Shown: in pieces, positions 25,008-38,486 of the stretch
How the letters are laid out: every line of letters starts with the position of its first letter
Numbering within the stretch: the first letter of the stretch is position 1
Source of the DNA: Trichuris trichiura
Lineage: Eukaryota > Nematoda > Enoplea > Trichinellida > Trichuridae
Assembly (NCBI GenBank): GCA_037903355.1
Contig: JBAJFE010000059.1
Location: 124,001-188,000 of the forward strand
Reading direction: 5' to 3'
DNA length: 64,000 nt
The notes under the pieces: generated by a model
Told to the model about the DNA's origin: nothing
The model's input: only the letters and a program-made list of their open reading frames with translations
Databases searched by the model: none
Made by a program: the position numbers and the translations under genes

Positions 25008-25013
25008 TTTATT
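25008..25013 (-). promoter_or_regulatory. Polyadenylation signal AATAAA of PPP4R4
   Basis: AATAAA on the minus strand, 34 bases after the PPP4R4 stop codon. At the matching place in the 62-63 kb copy the sequence has changed to CATAAA. Confidence 0.5.
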
Positions 25014-25046
25014 GAACATATTGGTGACTTGATGGACGACCCAACT

Positions 25047-28000
25047 TTATGCTTTCTTCTTCTTGGATTGAACAACATTTGCAGTGTTGATTGTGCCAGT
25101 GCTTTTCACGCGGCTCAAGCGACCAGGACCGTCTGGCTTTTCGGATGACTCAGATGTTGGCTTTTCCTGTCTTCGAACCGACGGCTTTGCAGCGTCTAGA
25201 TTGTTTTGTAATGTTTTCTTCATATATACCTTCAAGCAACCTACCTTTGTGCGCTTCTGCTTGTTTGCTTGAGAAAGCACTGAAACTCTGACTAAAAAGA
25301 GTTCCGTTAGTGCAAGCCTTCAGATGAACGTCAATTGAATTTCGATTACATACTGCATTGTGAAGAGCATCGATTGCAGGTAAGAAACCGTTTTCTAGCT
25401 TGTGCAAATTTATTCATCTCGCTAGTAGCTGTGATAAGGAAATGCAAACTGTTGCCTCTTCGTGCCATAAGCGCGCTATAAACTTACTGGTCTTTCTTGA
25501 AGCCGAAATGGCATAATTCGCTTACGGCTGCGTTGTCAACAGTAAGTTCAGAATTACGCTGGTTTTTTGCATATTTATAAAGGCAGAATAGTGAGTAGCT
25601 TTTTAAAATTACCATATGAAAATTGTTTTAATAATCCTTATCGGAAGGGAACGAACAGGCTTCCAGTTTGCTTAAATTAGTGGTTTAAGCTTAAAAATGC
25701 TGGCCTAACAGTCATTATTATATTTTGCCATGGGAATATTATTCCCATGGCAAAATGTAACTTCTTGGTACGGGACCGTATAGTTTCATGTCGAGTTTCT
25801 TTTACGGAAAGTTTGTCCCGTTGATAATATTTTTATTATTCCGGAGCTTTCGGGTCAAACGAGACCGTCTTCAGCGGTGTTAAAATAAAGCAACGAAGTA
25901 ACGAAATTTTCACGGTGTTCATTTTCACGGAACACCGTGAAAATTTCGTTACTTCATTGCTTTATTTTAGCACCGCTGAAGACGGGTCTCGTTTGACCCG
26001 AAAGCTCCGGAATAATAAAAATATTATCAACGGGACAAACTTTCCGTAAAAGATCCCATGGCAAAATATAATAATGACTGTAAGATCAGCGTTTTTAAGC
26101 TTAAACCACTAGCTGTAACTGTAGGATAAGGTTTGTGTTTCAATCGCATTCCTTCTGTTACCCGTCGTCATATCCAACCCTAATAGTTATTCGTGTGTTA
26201 AAGAGAAACCACTTAATTCTCGATTACTGTAAGTAATTTCCAAATAAGTACAGTTAACATTAGCTTGGCATAATGAAATTGTCTGCTCAGTATTTCTGAG
26301 ACAAGGGCGCTCAAAAGTATCACTTAAAAGCGTTACTTACTTCATTTTCTTTGAATACTGTAAGCGAATCGGCGGTTTCGTATCTTCTTTGTGCTTTATG
26401 AGGTTTTCTTCAAATTTGGCGATGGACTTCATTACGCTTCCAGTGCAGATGACTGCCGGCGGTTTTGGCGGCTTACCACCTTTACCAAGCGCGCCAGGTT
26501 TGAGCACGGGTGCCGGCTTTACCACAATTCTTTTGCCGTTTGGTCCACCTTTCATGAGTTGTACCGGTTTGGCCCCAATTCGAGCATTTTCGTTGGATTT
26601 GCTTTCCGAAAGAGGAGGCTTCGCCGTGGCGTTTAGGCGTTGAGAAGAAACGGAGAGTTTATCCTCGCTAGTGACATTGTTTCTGGCAGCAGGCTTTTGC
26701 TTACGTGTTTCCTTTGTCTGATTTGACTTTCTTTCATCTTTGTCGGCAGTAACTGGGCTACGCAGTCTTTCGTATACTCCATTTGGCCTTGGGCTGGGAT
26801 CCCGATGGAACTGTTGCGGTTGAACAACAGCAGTTTTTCTTGTTAGACTTCTGGCACCAGGTGCCGCATTTCTTACTAAACAAGACTAATGATGGTAGTG
26901 TTAAATTAATTTACATAAGCGTGACTGAACTTGTCTCATTCGACATCTTGGCTAGCGGAAGGCTTTGTATGGGAGGCAGCTTAGACCTTTCGATGTCTTC
27001 TTTTGATGCTTTCGCTTTGGGTGCCATTGTTGGAGGAACTGAGGCAATCTTTTTTGAAATTTGTTTAGCTTGAACTTGTTGGGGCGGCTTTTCAACAGGT
27101 TTTTTCTGCGTCTCCTTGGAAGGAGGGAAGAATTCTGAACAAACCTGAAAAACTTTACCTTATTGAGCATTCGGAATACATGTTGGCCTATGCATACCTT
27201 CTGATGTAGTTCAATGCACGATATAGCTTCCTTCTTGAATGCGATGCTCTTTAGTGAAATTTCCATCTCTCCCAGTAAGCAATTTTCTTCGGGTAACTTA
27301 AGTATCGCTTTGAAACTCGGCAAAAGCACGCACAATCGGTAGCTGAAAAAAACGAAATTTTGTTCGTAGCTGCTTATATCTTAATATCCCATGATCTAAC
27401 CGAATGTCTTTTACTGGATCTTGGGCAAGTTTGAGCGCCGTAGGTAGCAAGTTTTGTTTGAAGAAATCCGTTGGGCAAATGGTCAGCGAAATGAAGCAGC
27501 ATTCCAGAAATAGCATACGCCTGGAATAGCTCGGATGCGTCGCGAGCGCTGCGCAAAATTAAGTATAACCGTTTAATGAACCGTGAAGCAGTAGGCAAGC
27601 ATAGGCTTTAAGCATATGCAAATTACTTACTTGTTGTTAGAAATTCTACGCTGGAATGGATGTTTGCTGGATTTTTTAGCTTGCTAGTCCACGTCATGAA
27701 TGTTTTAATGCTAGCTATTCGGCAAGGCCATGCTCTCTGAATTGTTATTGGAATAGTTGGAAAGCAATATTGTTGACTTACAACATGCAATATTTCATCT
27801 TTAATGACGTTGAAGAAACTTGCAACAAGCATATCTTCTGGTATACATTCAGTCAAAGTGACCAATGCCAATAGATAATTCTCGTGGCACCTCCAGTTAC
27901 TCGTGTTATGAGTAAGCCGATTGCAGGCAAGAAGGATCCGAGTAATCTTTGATGGAATGGAATACTGCAAATGCCATCAGCTACCCTTTAACTTAATTAT

Positions 28001-31000
28001 AATTGTTTCTTACCCTGCTGGATATATCAACATTCGAACTTGCCGCAGTGGATGCAGTATACATGCATTGGAGAGCACTACCCAGATTTTTCGTCAAACC
28101 TTCAATGACCTTAAAAGGATTTATATGGTAGTCCAACTGAAAGCATTAACGTACCAAAAATAGCTAGATGGTCTAGAGCTTGCAGTTTGCATTTAGCTGC
28201 TTCAGCTTTATTAACTATTAATATATAAGTAATTGGATGAAGGATACCCTAGAAAAATGTTTTTAATGGAAGAAAGCGATGCTCGTATGTTAAGAATAAC
28301 GAAGAATTTGCCACTCCATGTTAGGTACCACAACTTGAGCGTTAATTGAGGTAATCAACGTGACTTACATCCGTATCTCCTGAATAGATTAGGTCTATAA
28401 GGCAGTCCACCAACTCTTCGGCTGTCTTGCCGAAATACGTTGTTACAATAGGGAATGCTATTGCTGATTGCTTCTGCACTTCGCTGTCAGTGTCTTGGCA
28501 AAGCTGTCGATAGATTGGAAGAAGACTTTTTTTGAACTCCGCTAGTGGCAGTAGCTTCGTGTATTCCTGCGAAAAATAATCTGTGAACAAGTTTTCTCTT
28601 GTAGACCTTCACTTGCCCTGAAGTAGTATTTTTTACGGAAATGAGTATTGCGCTCATATAATTTCATTTTACAGGTTTATTAAGGAACAATGCCTACTGC
28701 TCAGCGTGTAAGCAGTTCGCTGTTCATTGTATAAAAGCGACCGGCATTCTCGTTTTGCATAAAGGCATTCCAAACATTCTTTGCTGAGTATCTCTTGGCT
28801 GGTGATCGTCGCTGCTTTGTAAAATGATTAGGGTCAACAATTCATTGGCATTCTCTTTATTCGCTCTACTGATTCATTGGAATGCCCTCACTTAACACCC
28901 TTCAAGAGTTGCCAATCAAAAATAAATGGAACCTGCGCAACGTTCTTTCCTTTTCTTTAATGCTAGTCATGTTTAAAGTGATCAAATTTTCGTATGTTAC
29001 TGGGAATAAAACAGGCCACACTGCCAGATTGACCATTGGCATTTTGCAGGAAAACTCTGTGATAAGGACATTCGTCGCTGACCACTGTGTTTGCCTACAG
29101 CCTGATTATAAAGTAGAGAAATTGTGAATTGATCATTTTTTATGACAAATAAGGGCCCACTGTTAGTTATGATGGTATGTTTTGCACCTTCGTTACATAC
29201 TGTTTAGAACAGGCAGTCAGGGTTCGAGGGTGAAACAATTTATATCTTAAGAAGAGCTACCTGCGAGAATGTTCTACATTTGCCTTGAAAACATTCAGCA
29301 ATACTTTTAAAGTGGGAATTAAAAATTGAAAGTGCTGTTTACAACAAGCTTATTTTGCAGACTGCAATAGGAATTCATTAACGAGATGAACATGCATACT
29401 GGAAACGGGGAAACTCACCGGTATTGATGCTGCTATTGCACGACGGCATTTAGATGCTGCTAAACCCGGCTCTATCTGCCTTGAGATTGTCTCCTGCAAT
29501 ACTTTCGTTAAATTCACATTCGAAGTAAAATTAACATTGAGATTTAATTAATCTCTATACAATAATGTATGTTAAACTTTTATTTTATTTTTAATGTCTT
29601 ACTGGTACTTCAAAAGGGTATTCACCGAGTCTAATGGAAATTTTGGAACATAAAATTTTTGTACTCTTAAAAATAGGACGTAGAAAGTCAATTAGCTTCA
29701 AAAATCCTCTGATCTCTGCTGATCATGTCAATCCATTAATCTTTCAATAAAAAAGCTGGGCATTTTAGGTTCAATTTTATGCGACATAGTAAAATAATAC
29801 TGATAGGGCGCAAAAATGAGACATAAAGTACAGTAGTTCCGTCGTACAATTTCGTTTATCATGCAGTCTGTGTCCTTTTTCGTATCCGTCCCATAGAATG
29901 ACAATTTTTCTGTTATCATCAAAATCCACTGGATTCGCTTGTCGTCCGGGCTTTCTAGGTAAACGAAATAGTGACTTTTAACGCAATAAGAAAAGTGTTG
30001 TAATGCCCTCACTTGTCAAAACTTTTATTAGCGTGCTCAACGCACCAGCTATTGCCAGCATTCCGCTTCCACTTTTTGTTTGGACGGCCTCATTCGCAAA
30101 TTTTTCAATCAAAGGCATCACCACATTAGAGCATGTTTCTGGAAGGCAACCGTTGAAAGCGGTAAGTGGTGGACGTTAGAACTTATGCTGTAATCCTGAC
30201 GCAAAAGAAGGAACTTAAGTAGTGGCAGTGTAACCGTCACATGGGTGTATGCTTTAAAAAGTTTATTATCGCTATTGTGTTCCATTTCAATATTCTTATA
30301 AATTTTTATGGGCCTGGTTTGCGTGAACATATTAAAAACTTAGGGTGAGCTTACGGTAAGTCTTTTGTCTAGATACTCGAAAGCCACTCTCATGCCATTG
30401 GGAAAATAAAAGTCACTAACCTTGTTCAAGTTGCGGCAAAAAGAACACAAGGGTTTCGAAGTCCGCTTCTCGTACAAATTTGTCCTCGTCCTTACTAAGT
30501 TCCATTAGCAAAGGTAAGACAACTGACTGAATAGAAGGTGAGCTAAACTGAATTTTTATTATTTCTGTAGTGCTTTAAAAACACCATTGGCTACCTGAGG
30601 AAGCTCGTAATGGTTTGCAGCTGCATGCATGCGACCGCTCTTATGGCAGAATCGCTGTCGTGACACAATGTTTGTACCAATGGTAATACTGTGCTTTTCC
30701 CGCTGTGCAAACAAAGGTCGATATAACGTTGCGTTTTCAATTGTTATGCTAATTAGATCAAATAATGATCAAGAAATATTAATGGATAAGAAGTTTGGTT
30801 GAATAGTTCGCTTACTTCTTGCCGAATAGCTATACTTATTGCGAGCCTATTTATCGATCTTTTTACTTGCCTGATATTGCTCTTTTAAAAAGCATGCACG
30901 CATTTGAGCTCTCCGAAATATTTATTTTACCTAGCGCTCAAAACAGAGTACCTTTTAATTTTCTAAAAAGATCGAGTTAAGTGCCGGCTCTATAGAGCTT

Positions 31001-33744
31001 CGTACATGAGCTTCAATCTTTGAACACGTCTTTTTATTGCCTATGCTATTAGGAGTTGAGGTTAAGGCGGTTACTTCTTAGCGAATGTTGCTCGTTCACT
31101 CTGTGAAACACTGATACTGAGTAGGGTATGGCACTGCTTTTGGATTAAAGTATAAGTGGTGCTAAAGTTTGTGATTCCGAGGCAGACAAACTATAATTGT
31201 TGGCAGTTGGAGTCGCTAAAGGGCGTAACCGGTAAAGTGCGAATGATTTGTTACGTAACGCAGGTTTCGAGTGCTAATAGGATGCTCTGTGGTAGCGATA
31301 TTTCATTATTGTTCTCATTTTTACGAGCAGTTTACTTCTTGGCAAACCTTTGCGGTTTAAGCATGCTTAGAGCGAAAAGAGAGCTAGTAAAAGCTCACTG
31401 AATGGAATATCCACTTTAACAGGGTCGTTACTCTTTCCTTTCTCTTACTGAAGTTATCCTAGGTAGACGAATTAAGGCTGCAACGATTACTTACTACCAT
31501 TAACAAAAATGTAGGAACAGAGTATCGCATTCTAACTCTAACCAACTAATTCCGTACTGTCGAAACATTGTGATTTACTGACAATCTCTGTTTAATTTAT
31601 GGCTCTAAAAGATCATTTTAATCAAAAATAAAAATTTCAATAGTTAGAAGGAACATTTAGTCCATGCTTACTCCGGTATTATATTTCTAGCCGCAATTTT
31701 TCCAAGCAGTCGACCACCAAACAGTCGTGTCTGTGGCGACCTCATGCATTGACACCTGGATACAGCTTCAGGGAGAATCTAAAATACAAACGGATGTTGG
31801 CTTTCCGTTAATTAACAGTGCAAACTACCTACATCGGATAGTACTATCGCCGGAGCAAGCTCTTCAGTGAGATCAAGGAGCATTTCCATCCACGCCGCCC
31901 TGATAACTTAAATTGAAACACTGTTTACAGATGCAGATTGCCTGGCGATTTCGCCAGTTTTGTTAAAGGTACAACGATAATTATTCAGTCTCTTCCTTGG
32001 ACGGCTATTTTGGTTAACGACTACTCAAAGAAAAACGGAAGTAAACTAGAAACTGTTTATGAAAATGCGTTATATAGGGCGCTCGAACTGGACTCGTCCA
32101 CAGAACTGATTTAGCAGCTGTCTGCACTCATTATAAGTCTAACAGGACCAATAGCATAGCGTTCTTCGGTAGGCGTAAATAATTTAAACATGTTGTCAGA
32201 ATCGTTCGCTGTAGTCAGTAAATATCCACAAAACGAGAAGTTTAGTTGACGAAGAAAAACGTGTTTAAAAAAGCATTATTTAGATTAGTCAAAACAACTT
32301 TTACCTGAGTAAACGTCTTACATATGAAGCTGGCTGCGAAAATGCCTTTTTCGTACATGGGGCACTGACGTTTACATAGTTTGTCCTAACTTCAACTTCT
32401 ACGCTCCCTCACTTGCATTATAGGAGCCAAAGGTTCAAAAATGTTCTCGAGCGCCTGCCTATTCTATTTCTCATTGACTTATGTCCATTTCTGCATCAGG
32501 TCGAGTAAGTGCCAGCACCCATCCTCAGACTTCGTACTGTTCAAAAACTGGTCGCTTAAAGCGTCTTACCTGAATCTTGGGAATCGATTATTTTGAAGGT
32601 CGATTTCAACACTGTTCGACAAACGTTTTCCTTCGATGTGCCAGCATTTTGCGCAATGATTCGAAATACGTCGCATGTTTCGAACTGCATGTCCAGGTTG
32701 CACATGGAAGAGCATAGTATCTTCTAAAATAATGCAGAAAGAGATATGATGTTTGTTTGGGACCGGATAATTTTCTCAGGCAGAGTCGCATTTATATATG
32801 TTATTATTAATACATTCAAATGGTATTTTCCAAGCGTTCATGTAGCTTTGCTGATTATGAGGTCAGAATTTTCATTTTTTTAAAATCTTAGCCTACTTAG
32901 GAAAAGCCTCATGCTGATTATGGGAAACGTAGGTGACCTATGCTTCTTGTAATGCCAATTACACAACGAAAGATTTTTAAACTCGACCCAAATAACAGAA
33001 GAGTGGATATCTTGTAACCAACGGGTGATATCTCGTAAGGTCTCTTCCTAGCTTTCCCGCTTCTTCCAAGTCTCCGTGATCAAGTCAAGCAAATCTACTG
33101 CCGACGAAGTGCTTCATTGAAAGAGTTCCAATTCAGCTTAACTGCAGATACGGACAGAAAACGGCAACCCTTGCATTTTTTCATTCATAGATTTTTAAAA
33201 TGCTACTTCAAATAGTTTTCCCTCGTTTTTCACATTTCAGTACTTTGCTTTATTAAGAACACTCTTTCAAGTACACTGCCTTGTATGGCCGTAATTATTT
33301 AGTGTAAGAAATATTTGCTGCTTGCATGCCTGGTTCCTTCAGTCATGCTGGCATTGTGAACCAAAAAAAGGCGCTGAGATAAATGTATGCGCGTTCAGGA
33401 TACCTGAAGTAGCAGGAACACTTTGATCAACAAGTCAGCCTTGTTAGCCATCAAGCCGGGAAGACTTCGTACCAAGCAGATGCGTTGAATTTCGTTTCCA
33501 TCGCTGAAAAAGATACGTGAAAACAAAAAGCGCGGTTACAAACGACTTTGCGCAGCTTTAAAGGCGCCAACATTATTCGTATGTTTATTTTTCATCCGAA
33601 TTATTAATAGATCCTCCGAACAATTTGCGCGGCAGCTTTCTGATAACGTAGGCAGTTTTATCTCTTCGCAATACCAGGTTCATAGTATAAGCGTCGCGGG
33701 CCATTTTCTTTTATGATAGTGGACAGCTTATGCAATTTGTCCAT
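25047..33744 (-). CDS. PPP4R4: Protein phosphatase 4 regulatory subunit 4 (HEAT-repeat protein)
   Basis: A many-exon minus-strand gene. The N-terminus near 33744 reads MDKLHKLSTIIKENGPRR. HEAT exons then run downward: about 33.49 kb (NEIQRICLVRSLPGLM), 32.7, 31.9 (RAAWMEMLLDLTEEL), 31.75, 30.7 (TVLPLVQTLCHDSDSAIRAV), 30.5 (SVVLPLLMELSKDEDKFVR), 30.1, 28.5, 27.9 (NWRCHENYLLALVTL), 27.5 and 27.3 kb (NIRLRLCVLLPSF). The order and local motifs follow vertebrate PPP4R4 and not PPP4R1. The C-terminus is disordered, basic and Pro/Ser-rich: an exon at about 26858-26332 ends at KKMK on a GTAAGT donor. The last exons, near 25.3 and 25.05-25.2 kb, have QSFSAFSSKQ and end in QSKKKKA. PPP4R4 binds the PP4 catalytic subunit in the cytoplasm. 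Family is firm; several internal junctions and the second exon are not resolved. Confidence 0.83.
25678..26112. mobile_element. Nested palindromic (foldback/MITE-like) element in a PPP4R4 intron
   Basis: The outer arms are 25678-25735 and 26044-26112, imperfect inverted copies starting TAGTGGTTTAAGCTTAAAAA and reaching TTTTGCCATGGGA. Inside, 25800-25920 and 25931-26050 are nearly perfect inverted copies of about 121 bases with a loop of roughly 10 bases. No coding sequence. Each inner arm contains the CTGAAGACGG...GACCCGAAAG hairpin motif. The structure suggests a non-autonomous element, perhaps one inserted into another. Confidence 0.8.
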
Positions 33745-36700
33745 GACATGGCATGTGAACATTTAAGACAGGCAACAACAGCAATTCACCCTTGGAATCT
33801 TTAAGTCACGAAGAGCGAGAAGATAAAAGGACAGATGTATTTATAAGTTCTAAAACTCTACGTCTTTTGGTAATATTGATGCCTCATGCTGTTGAAGCCC
33901 TAAACAAGTTCTTGGATGCATATGTCGCGTAGCTAAATTGCTTAGCTTTAGTACAAGCATGGTTAACAGAACGTGATGGTTCACAAACGCAAATATGTCC
34001 AGCAAGACAAAGTTCTGCTTGTGAGCTATTTGTAACAATGTTGGTAATAGTAGTCCGCCTCTACATCTCTTTTGAAGGGCCCCATTTGCAGCATACAGCA
34101 TAAAAAGTAGCGGATATTTTCCAATAATAGGTCTCCTGTGCGTACAGTAATTTCATGGAAACTTATGCTTTACTGGAAAGTTAACCGGAGGTTCTAATGT
34201 CTGGCAATTGAAGCTATGCTATGCTAGCATATGCTCTGACAATAAGTGAACCAATCAAACTGTGTCGGATGAGTTAAACGGTCGAGCAACCATTCCATTT
34301 TTACGCAAAGTATAGTACCAGAAAAGTGTTCAATTTAGGCTTTTTAAACAACATTCTCCGTAATAGCGTAAATGTCGAGAAGTGCTTGAATATAATTGAA
34401 GAACTGAGTCGAAGCTTTGCCTTAAAAAATTCGTATGGGAATTTTATGTTATGAAGATGCGACAATCAGTTGAATGACAGATAAGATTGAATATTATAAG
34501 AGCGGTTTTCCTTAACAGCTGATTGAATTTTTGTCATCGATTGTTCAAAAGACACTTGCAACGGTAAATTCCATTTGGCAAAAAGTGACGAAATTGATTT
34601 CCCTGAAGATACGATAGCCGCTTTCACACGACTGCTTAATACGCAGAGTTTTTAGACCGCTTCGTCCCAGAGAGTAATTTTTTCATTTTGTTTCGAAAAG
34701 TCTTGGCAGTCACTGTGTTGCAAACGTGACAGCTGAACAACTGTTAGCCAAATTGAGCATGCATGAAGGCGAAGGCTCAGCGCTTAACCATTCATTTATT
34801 ACTGAGAGTTTAGGATTAAAAGGCTGGCAGAGGCTGGAATTTTATTCTTTATCCTATATTCAGCTAAGCCCAATGACTCGCGCGAAATATGCTGATTTAG
34901 GCAAGAACATGTAGGCAGAAGCAAGAAGAAGGTTTCAACGAAAACCATTAGTATCAATACTTAATATTGCTCCGCTTGAAATGTGAAAAATTGTTATAGT
35001 AGTTAAATAAAACAAAACATAGCAGCTCGTCGATGATAGTGCCTTGACTGCTCAGATTGAATCCAATGCTTTGCTGTAACCAACATGACTACATTAGGCC
35101 CGTCCTACTCTATGTTGTCTCATGACTCTAACCAATGAATTCCGACGTGTAAGGTTTGCTTAATCAGGACAAATAATGGCACTGATATGCGGACAGGCAC
35201 GACATGCTGAAAGCTAGACACCGAACAAGACGATGGGAGGCTTTCCCTATATGGCCGTTTCAAGCTGCGCCAGTCTTGCCTGCATCGTTTAATCGCTAAG
35301 TCGCTGATTGTGCGGAGTTATACAAAAAGCCAGAAGTTAGTCTGAAAGTAAATAACAACCTTCCCAGCTTTTCATTTACTGCCCTTCCTGGTTAGGAACT
35401 GAGCAGTCGGCAATGCTGACACTTTCGGTGCATAATTCGAAGCCATGCGGAAGTATCGATTTTGCTAGAAAATATTGGTTTTTCTTCGGACGGTTTCGTT
35501 TTGGGAAGATTACGTTTTTTCGATAAAACTGCTCGTAGCAGTAGCAATTGCCTACTGCAACTTAATGAAGATTGTAATCCCAACTTCTCGCGTTTATGCC
35601 ACTTTGATGTGGAAAGCCAAAAGCCGGTGCTACTAGGCAAGACGTTCATTGTTTTTTCGTAGTTGAAAAAGTCAGCTGACTTAGATTGGAAAGCTCTTCG
35701 ACTTCGGAAAGCTTGTATGCATCGGAATGCGAAAAAGTTCACTTTCCAATCTAATAGACAGTCTTTGCAGAAAAATCACATCTATTGTTTTTTGTTTGAT
35801 GAACTTCAGAATCTGATTAGTTTCTTCAGCAACCACAAAAGGGAATAGCTTTATTGCGGTTCCTGGTTTGCTGTAAAAATGTTGTTATTTTTTACTCGAC
35901 CATGGGAACAGCATTGAGTGATAGTATCATGCTCTTGTAACCGAAGGCAGGTCTTACTTCACAATCATTGAAATAGTCACCGTTTTAACAGTAACATTTT
36001 TTAAACTTTCTCCATTTGTTGTAGGCTTTATGTGCCCAGATCATTTCAGGCTGTGCAAGCTTGTAAACAAGTCACATAACGCCTTTGAAACTGTGGTTTA
36101 TTCAGCAGCAAAGTCATAACTTTGACTGCTATTCTGTATACAGCCTTACTCCTTAATTAGAAAAGCGCTGAAACTACTTTCTTGCTTAAATAATGTACAC
36201 CATTAAAAGTTTGCACTACGTTGCGCAAGTATGTTTAGAAAGCCGCATAGTAGAAATTATGTCAGTAAGAGGTGGGCAGTATTCACAAAGCGATTCTGAT
36301 TTAAAGGCCAGCGGCTTGGCTTAAGCATTTAACGTATTGATTGAGGTATAAAAAAATTTGCCTCTCTTTCATCATATTGCAAAACATTAGTTTAAGCGTA
36401 GAAATGGCTTCTTAAAGTTAATCTGTCTAATAAGAAATGTGCAACAGTTGTTTATAAGGATGAACAAATGTGGTTCAGACAGGGCGTAGCGACGGCAGTT
36501 CTATCATCATATGTTGGCTCGTCTACTGTTGACGAATTTTTTCCACAATTTGATTTAGGGCAAAAGAGGTTACGTGATATTTCGTTGACGCCAGTGATCA
36601 GTCACCTGCAGCATCATATTATTTCTTTGAAAAACATGTTGGTGCTTCTAAATAGATATTGTACCATTCAATACGTCACATTGCTTACTTCACCTAATCT

Positions 36701-38486
36701 CTGCTCATGTAGACCTCTCTACATAATTGCACTTGTTCCCATTATCACAAAATAATTAACTTTTTTCTAAGGCAAATGGTTGAGGCCTAGTCTCGTCCTA
36801 TGCAGAAGGAAAGCGGATTGACGTTGATGTTTTTGCTGAGCTTGCAAAGCACAACAAAAGCAGGCAGCGACGGTAAATTAAAAATTTCACTAGGTAAGAT
36901 CACCCTTTCGCAGTAATCGTGAAATTAGCAAAGCCAACGTTTTAACAGTCCCGGTAAAGTTGCTTGTAAATGAGAACGAGCAGAATGAATAAATGCAAAT
37001 AGTATCCGGTTTGAATGTAGTGCTCAACATCAACCGGATATTAAACGATAGCCACTTACCTGAGTATGGAAAGCAGCTGATCGATTGAAACTTGTTCAAG
37101 GCAGAGGGGTACATCAACACCCACCTCTCGGTTGGGTTCTTCATTGTCTATCATTTTTATGAAGTTATTCGCTTAACCGGGAGTGCCTACCACATGAGAA
37201 TGTACGGCTACAATATGAGCAATTCGACTGTGAGGACAAATTTATTCAATAGATGGAAAACTCACGAAATGAAAAATGCGACGTTGGAAAGCGAGTAAAG
37301 TTAGTAACAGAGTTGCTACTAAACTGAGCTAACAACGTTCAAACAGATTCAGACTGAGTAGAAGCTGGCCTGAGGCGCCGATGCTACGGCAGCTGTTGAG
37401 GCTGAATTCTTTTCAGCGTGAAGGTTAATACTGAACTGGCTAGGCCAGTTGCCAAAGTCATGTGACTAGCGTGTCCCGCAAACTTCCGCCAACTTTTTCT
37501 TCCCTGCCAGGAATCCACTAGAGACTTGACTCGTCTCGAAGGCTTCATTGAAGGAAGCGGTCGTTGAAAGCTGCTCACCGTTTGTCAATGATGAATGAAG
37601 CGTTGTAAACTTGCAAAGCTGGAGGCTTTGTGGCTAATGAAACTTTCAAATGGTGCAACTTTGCCTTCGCTCTTTCCCAATCGGCCAAATCATTTCTAAA
37701 GCCTTGGTTTGCAATTCATGCGTCATCGTTTGTTCAAATGCTAGTCGCTTTAGCCATATGTCCGCTACCCGTTCTTCAGACTGCAAAACAAAAAACTATA
37801 TACGATTTCAGTGCCAACTACCAAAGGAAAAATAATACGCAAAACAGAGCGGTTAACAAACAGACTTGCTCCGGCATCGGCAGGGACTATAGGCCACGGA
37901 AGCGTTGCGAGAATTCCGTCTACAAAAAGTGAAAAATTAAGTATTGTACCTCTGTTACAAAATGGAGATTTCTTACTGAAAGGAGAAAATCTAACAGATC
38001 ATTCATTGCAGCACATCAAGATGCTTTTAAAATAAGGGCATCTTTCCTTCTTAGGCTTGAAACGCCTATGCTGCTAACGTATGGCCAAAGTTCAACTTAT
38101 TTTAAAGTTGTGTACTTTTTAGTCAGTCTGATAGGAAGAGAAGTTCTGCGAACCAGTTTAAAGTTAAGATATTCGCATTTTAAAGTAGAAAAATATCCAT
38201 ATATCGTTTTCATGTTGTTGGTAAGGGCCTGTTGTCTCTACTGCAGTTTATCCGAGGGTGCACAGGCTTTTCTGCACGGTTATTTCACTGTATTAGCGAC
38301 AGAGCAGTAGATTTGCTGTCTGTGCCTCGAAATCCAACAATTTAGTAATGCTGCTGTGATTTAGTAATTTCCTCGTGCTTTGCTTTGTCCTACGAAGCAA
38401 CTATCAAGCAGCATCCCTCGTGTTGCACTGATTAATATTAGTGGGTACTTTGCAACGGAACGCTGCCTATTTCAGACAGAACTGTT
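33745..38486. other. Intergenic region upstream of PPP4R4 and CNNM; possible CNNM 5' exons
   Basis: No firm gene. A + strand frame near 37811-38035 contains VPLLQNGDFLLKGENLTDHS, which could belong to the extracellular beta-sandwich of CNNM, but I cannot show the splice to the membrane exon. A frame at 35462-35848 runs 129 codons with one internal TAG and no recognisable domain. Confidence 0.35.

Larger units (their letters stand above)
24460..27150. repeat. Source segment of the inverted duplication also found at 62.1-63.7 kb
   Basis: Read on the minus strand, the PPP4R4 tail exons and about 600 bases past its stop reappear on the + strand at 62137-63680. Shared blocks include exon sequence, the intron between the two tail exons and non-coding flank (for example ATTTCATTTCTAAGCTGCTC). 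The interval holding the foldback element (about 25.55-26.45 kb) is not in the other copy. Confidence 0.8.

Noticed and set aside
25976..26004. Calling the hairpin a proven hammerhead ribozyme
   Set aside because: The position next to stem II would be a C-C mismatch in the canonical core, and stems I and III could not be drawn convincingly by eye.
26389..27073. Plus-strand frames across the PPP4R4 tail
   Set aside because: Antisense shadows of the Pro-rich tail exons on the minus strand.
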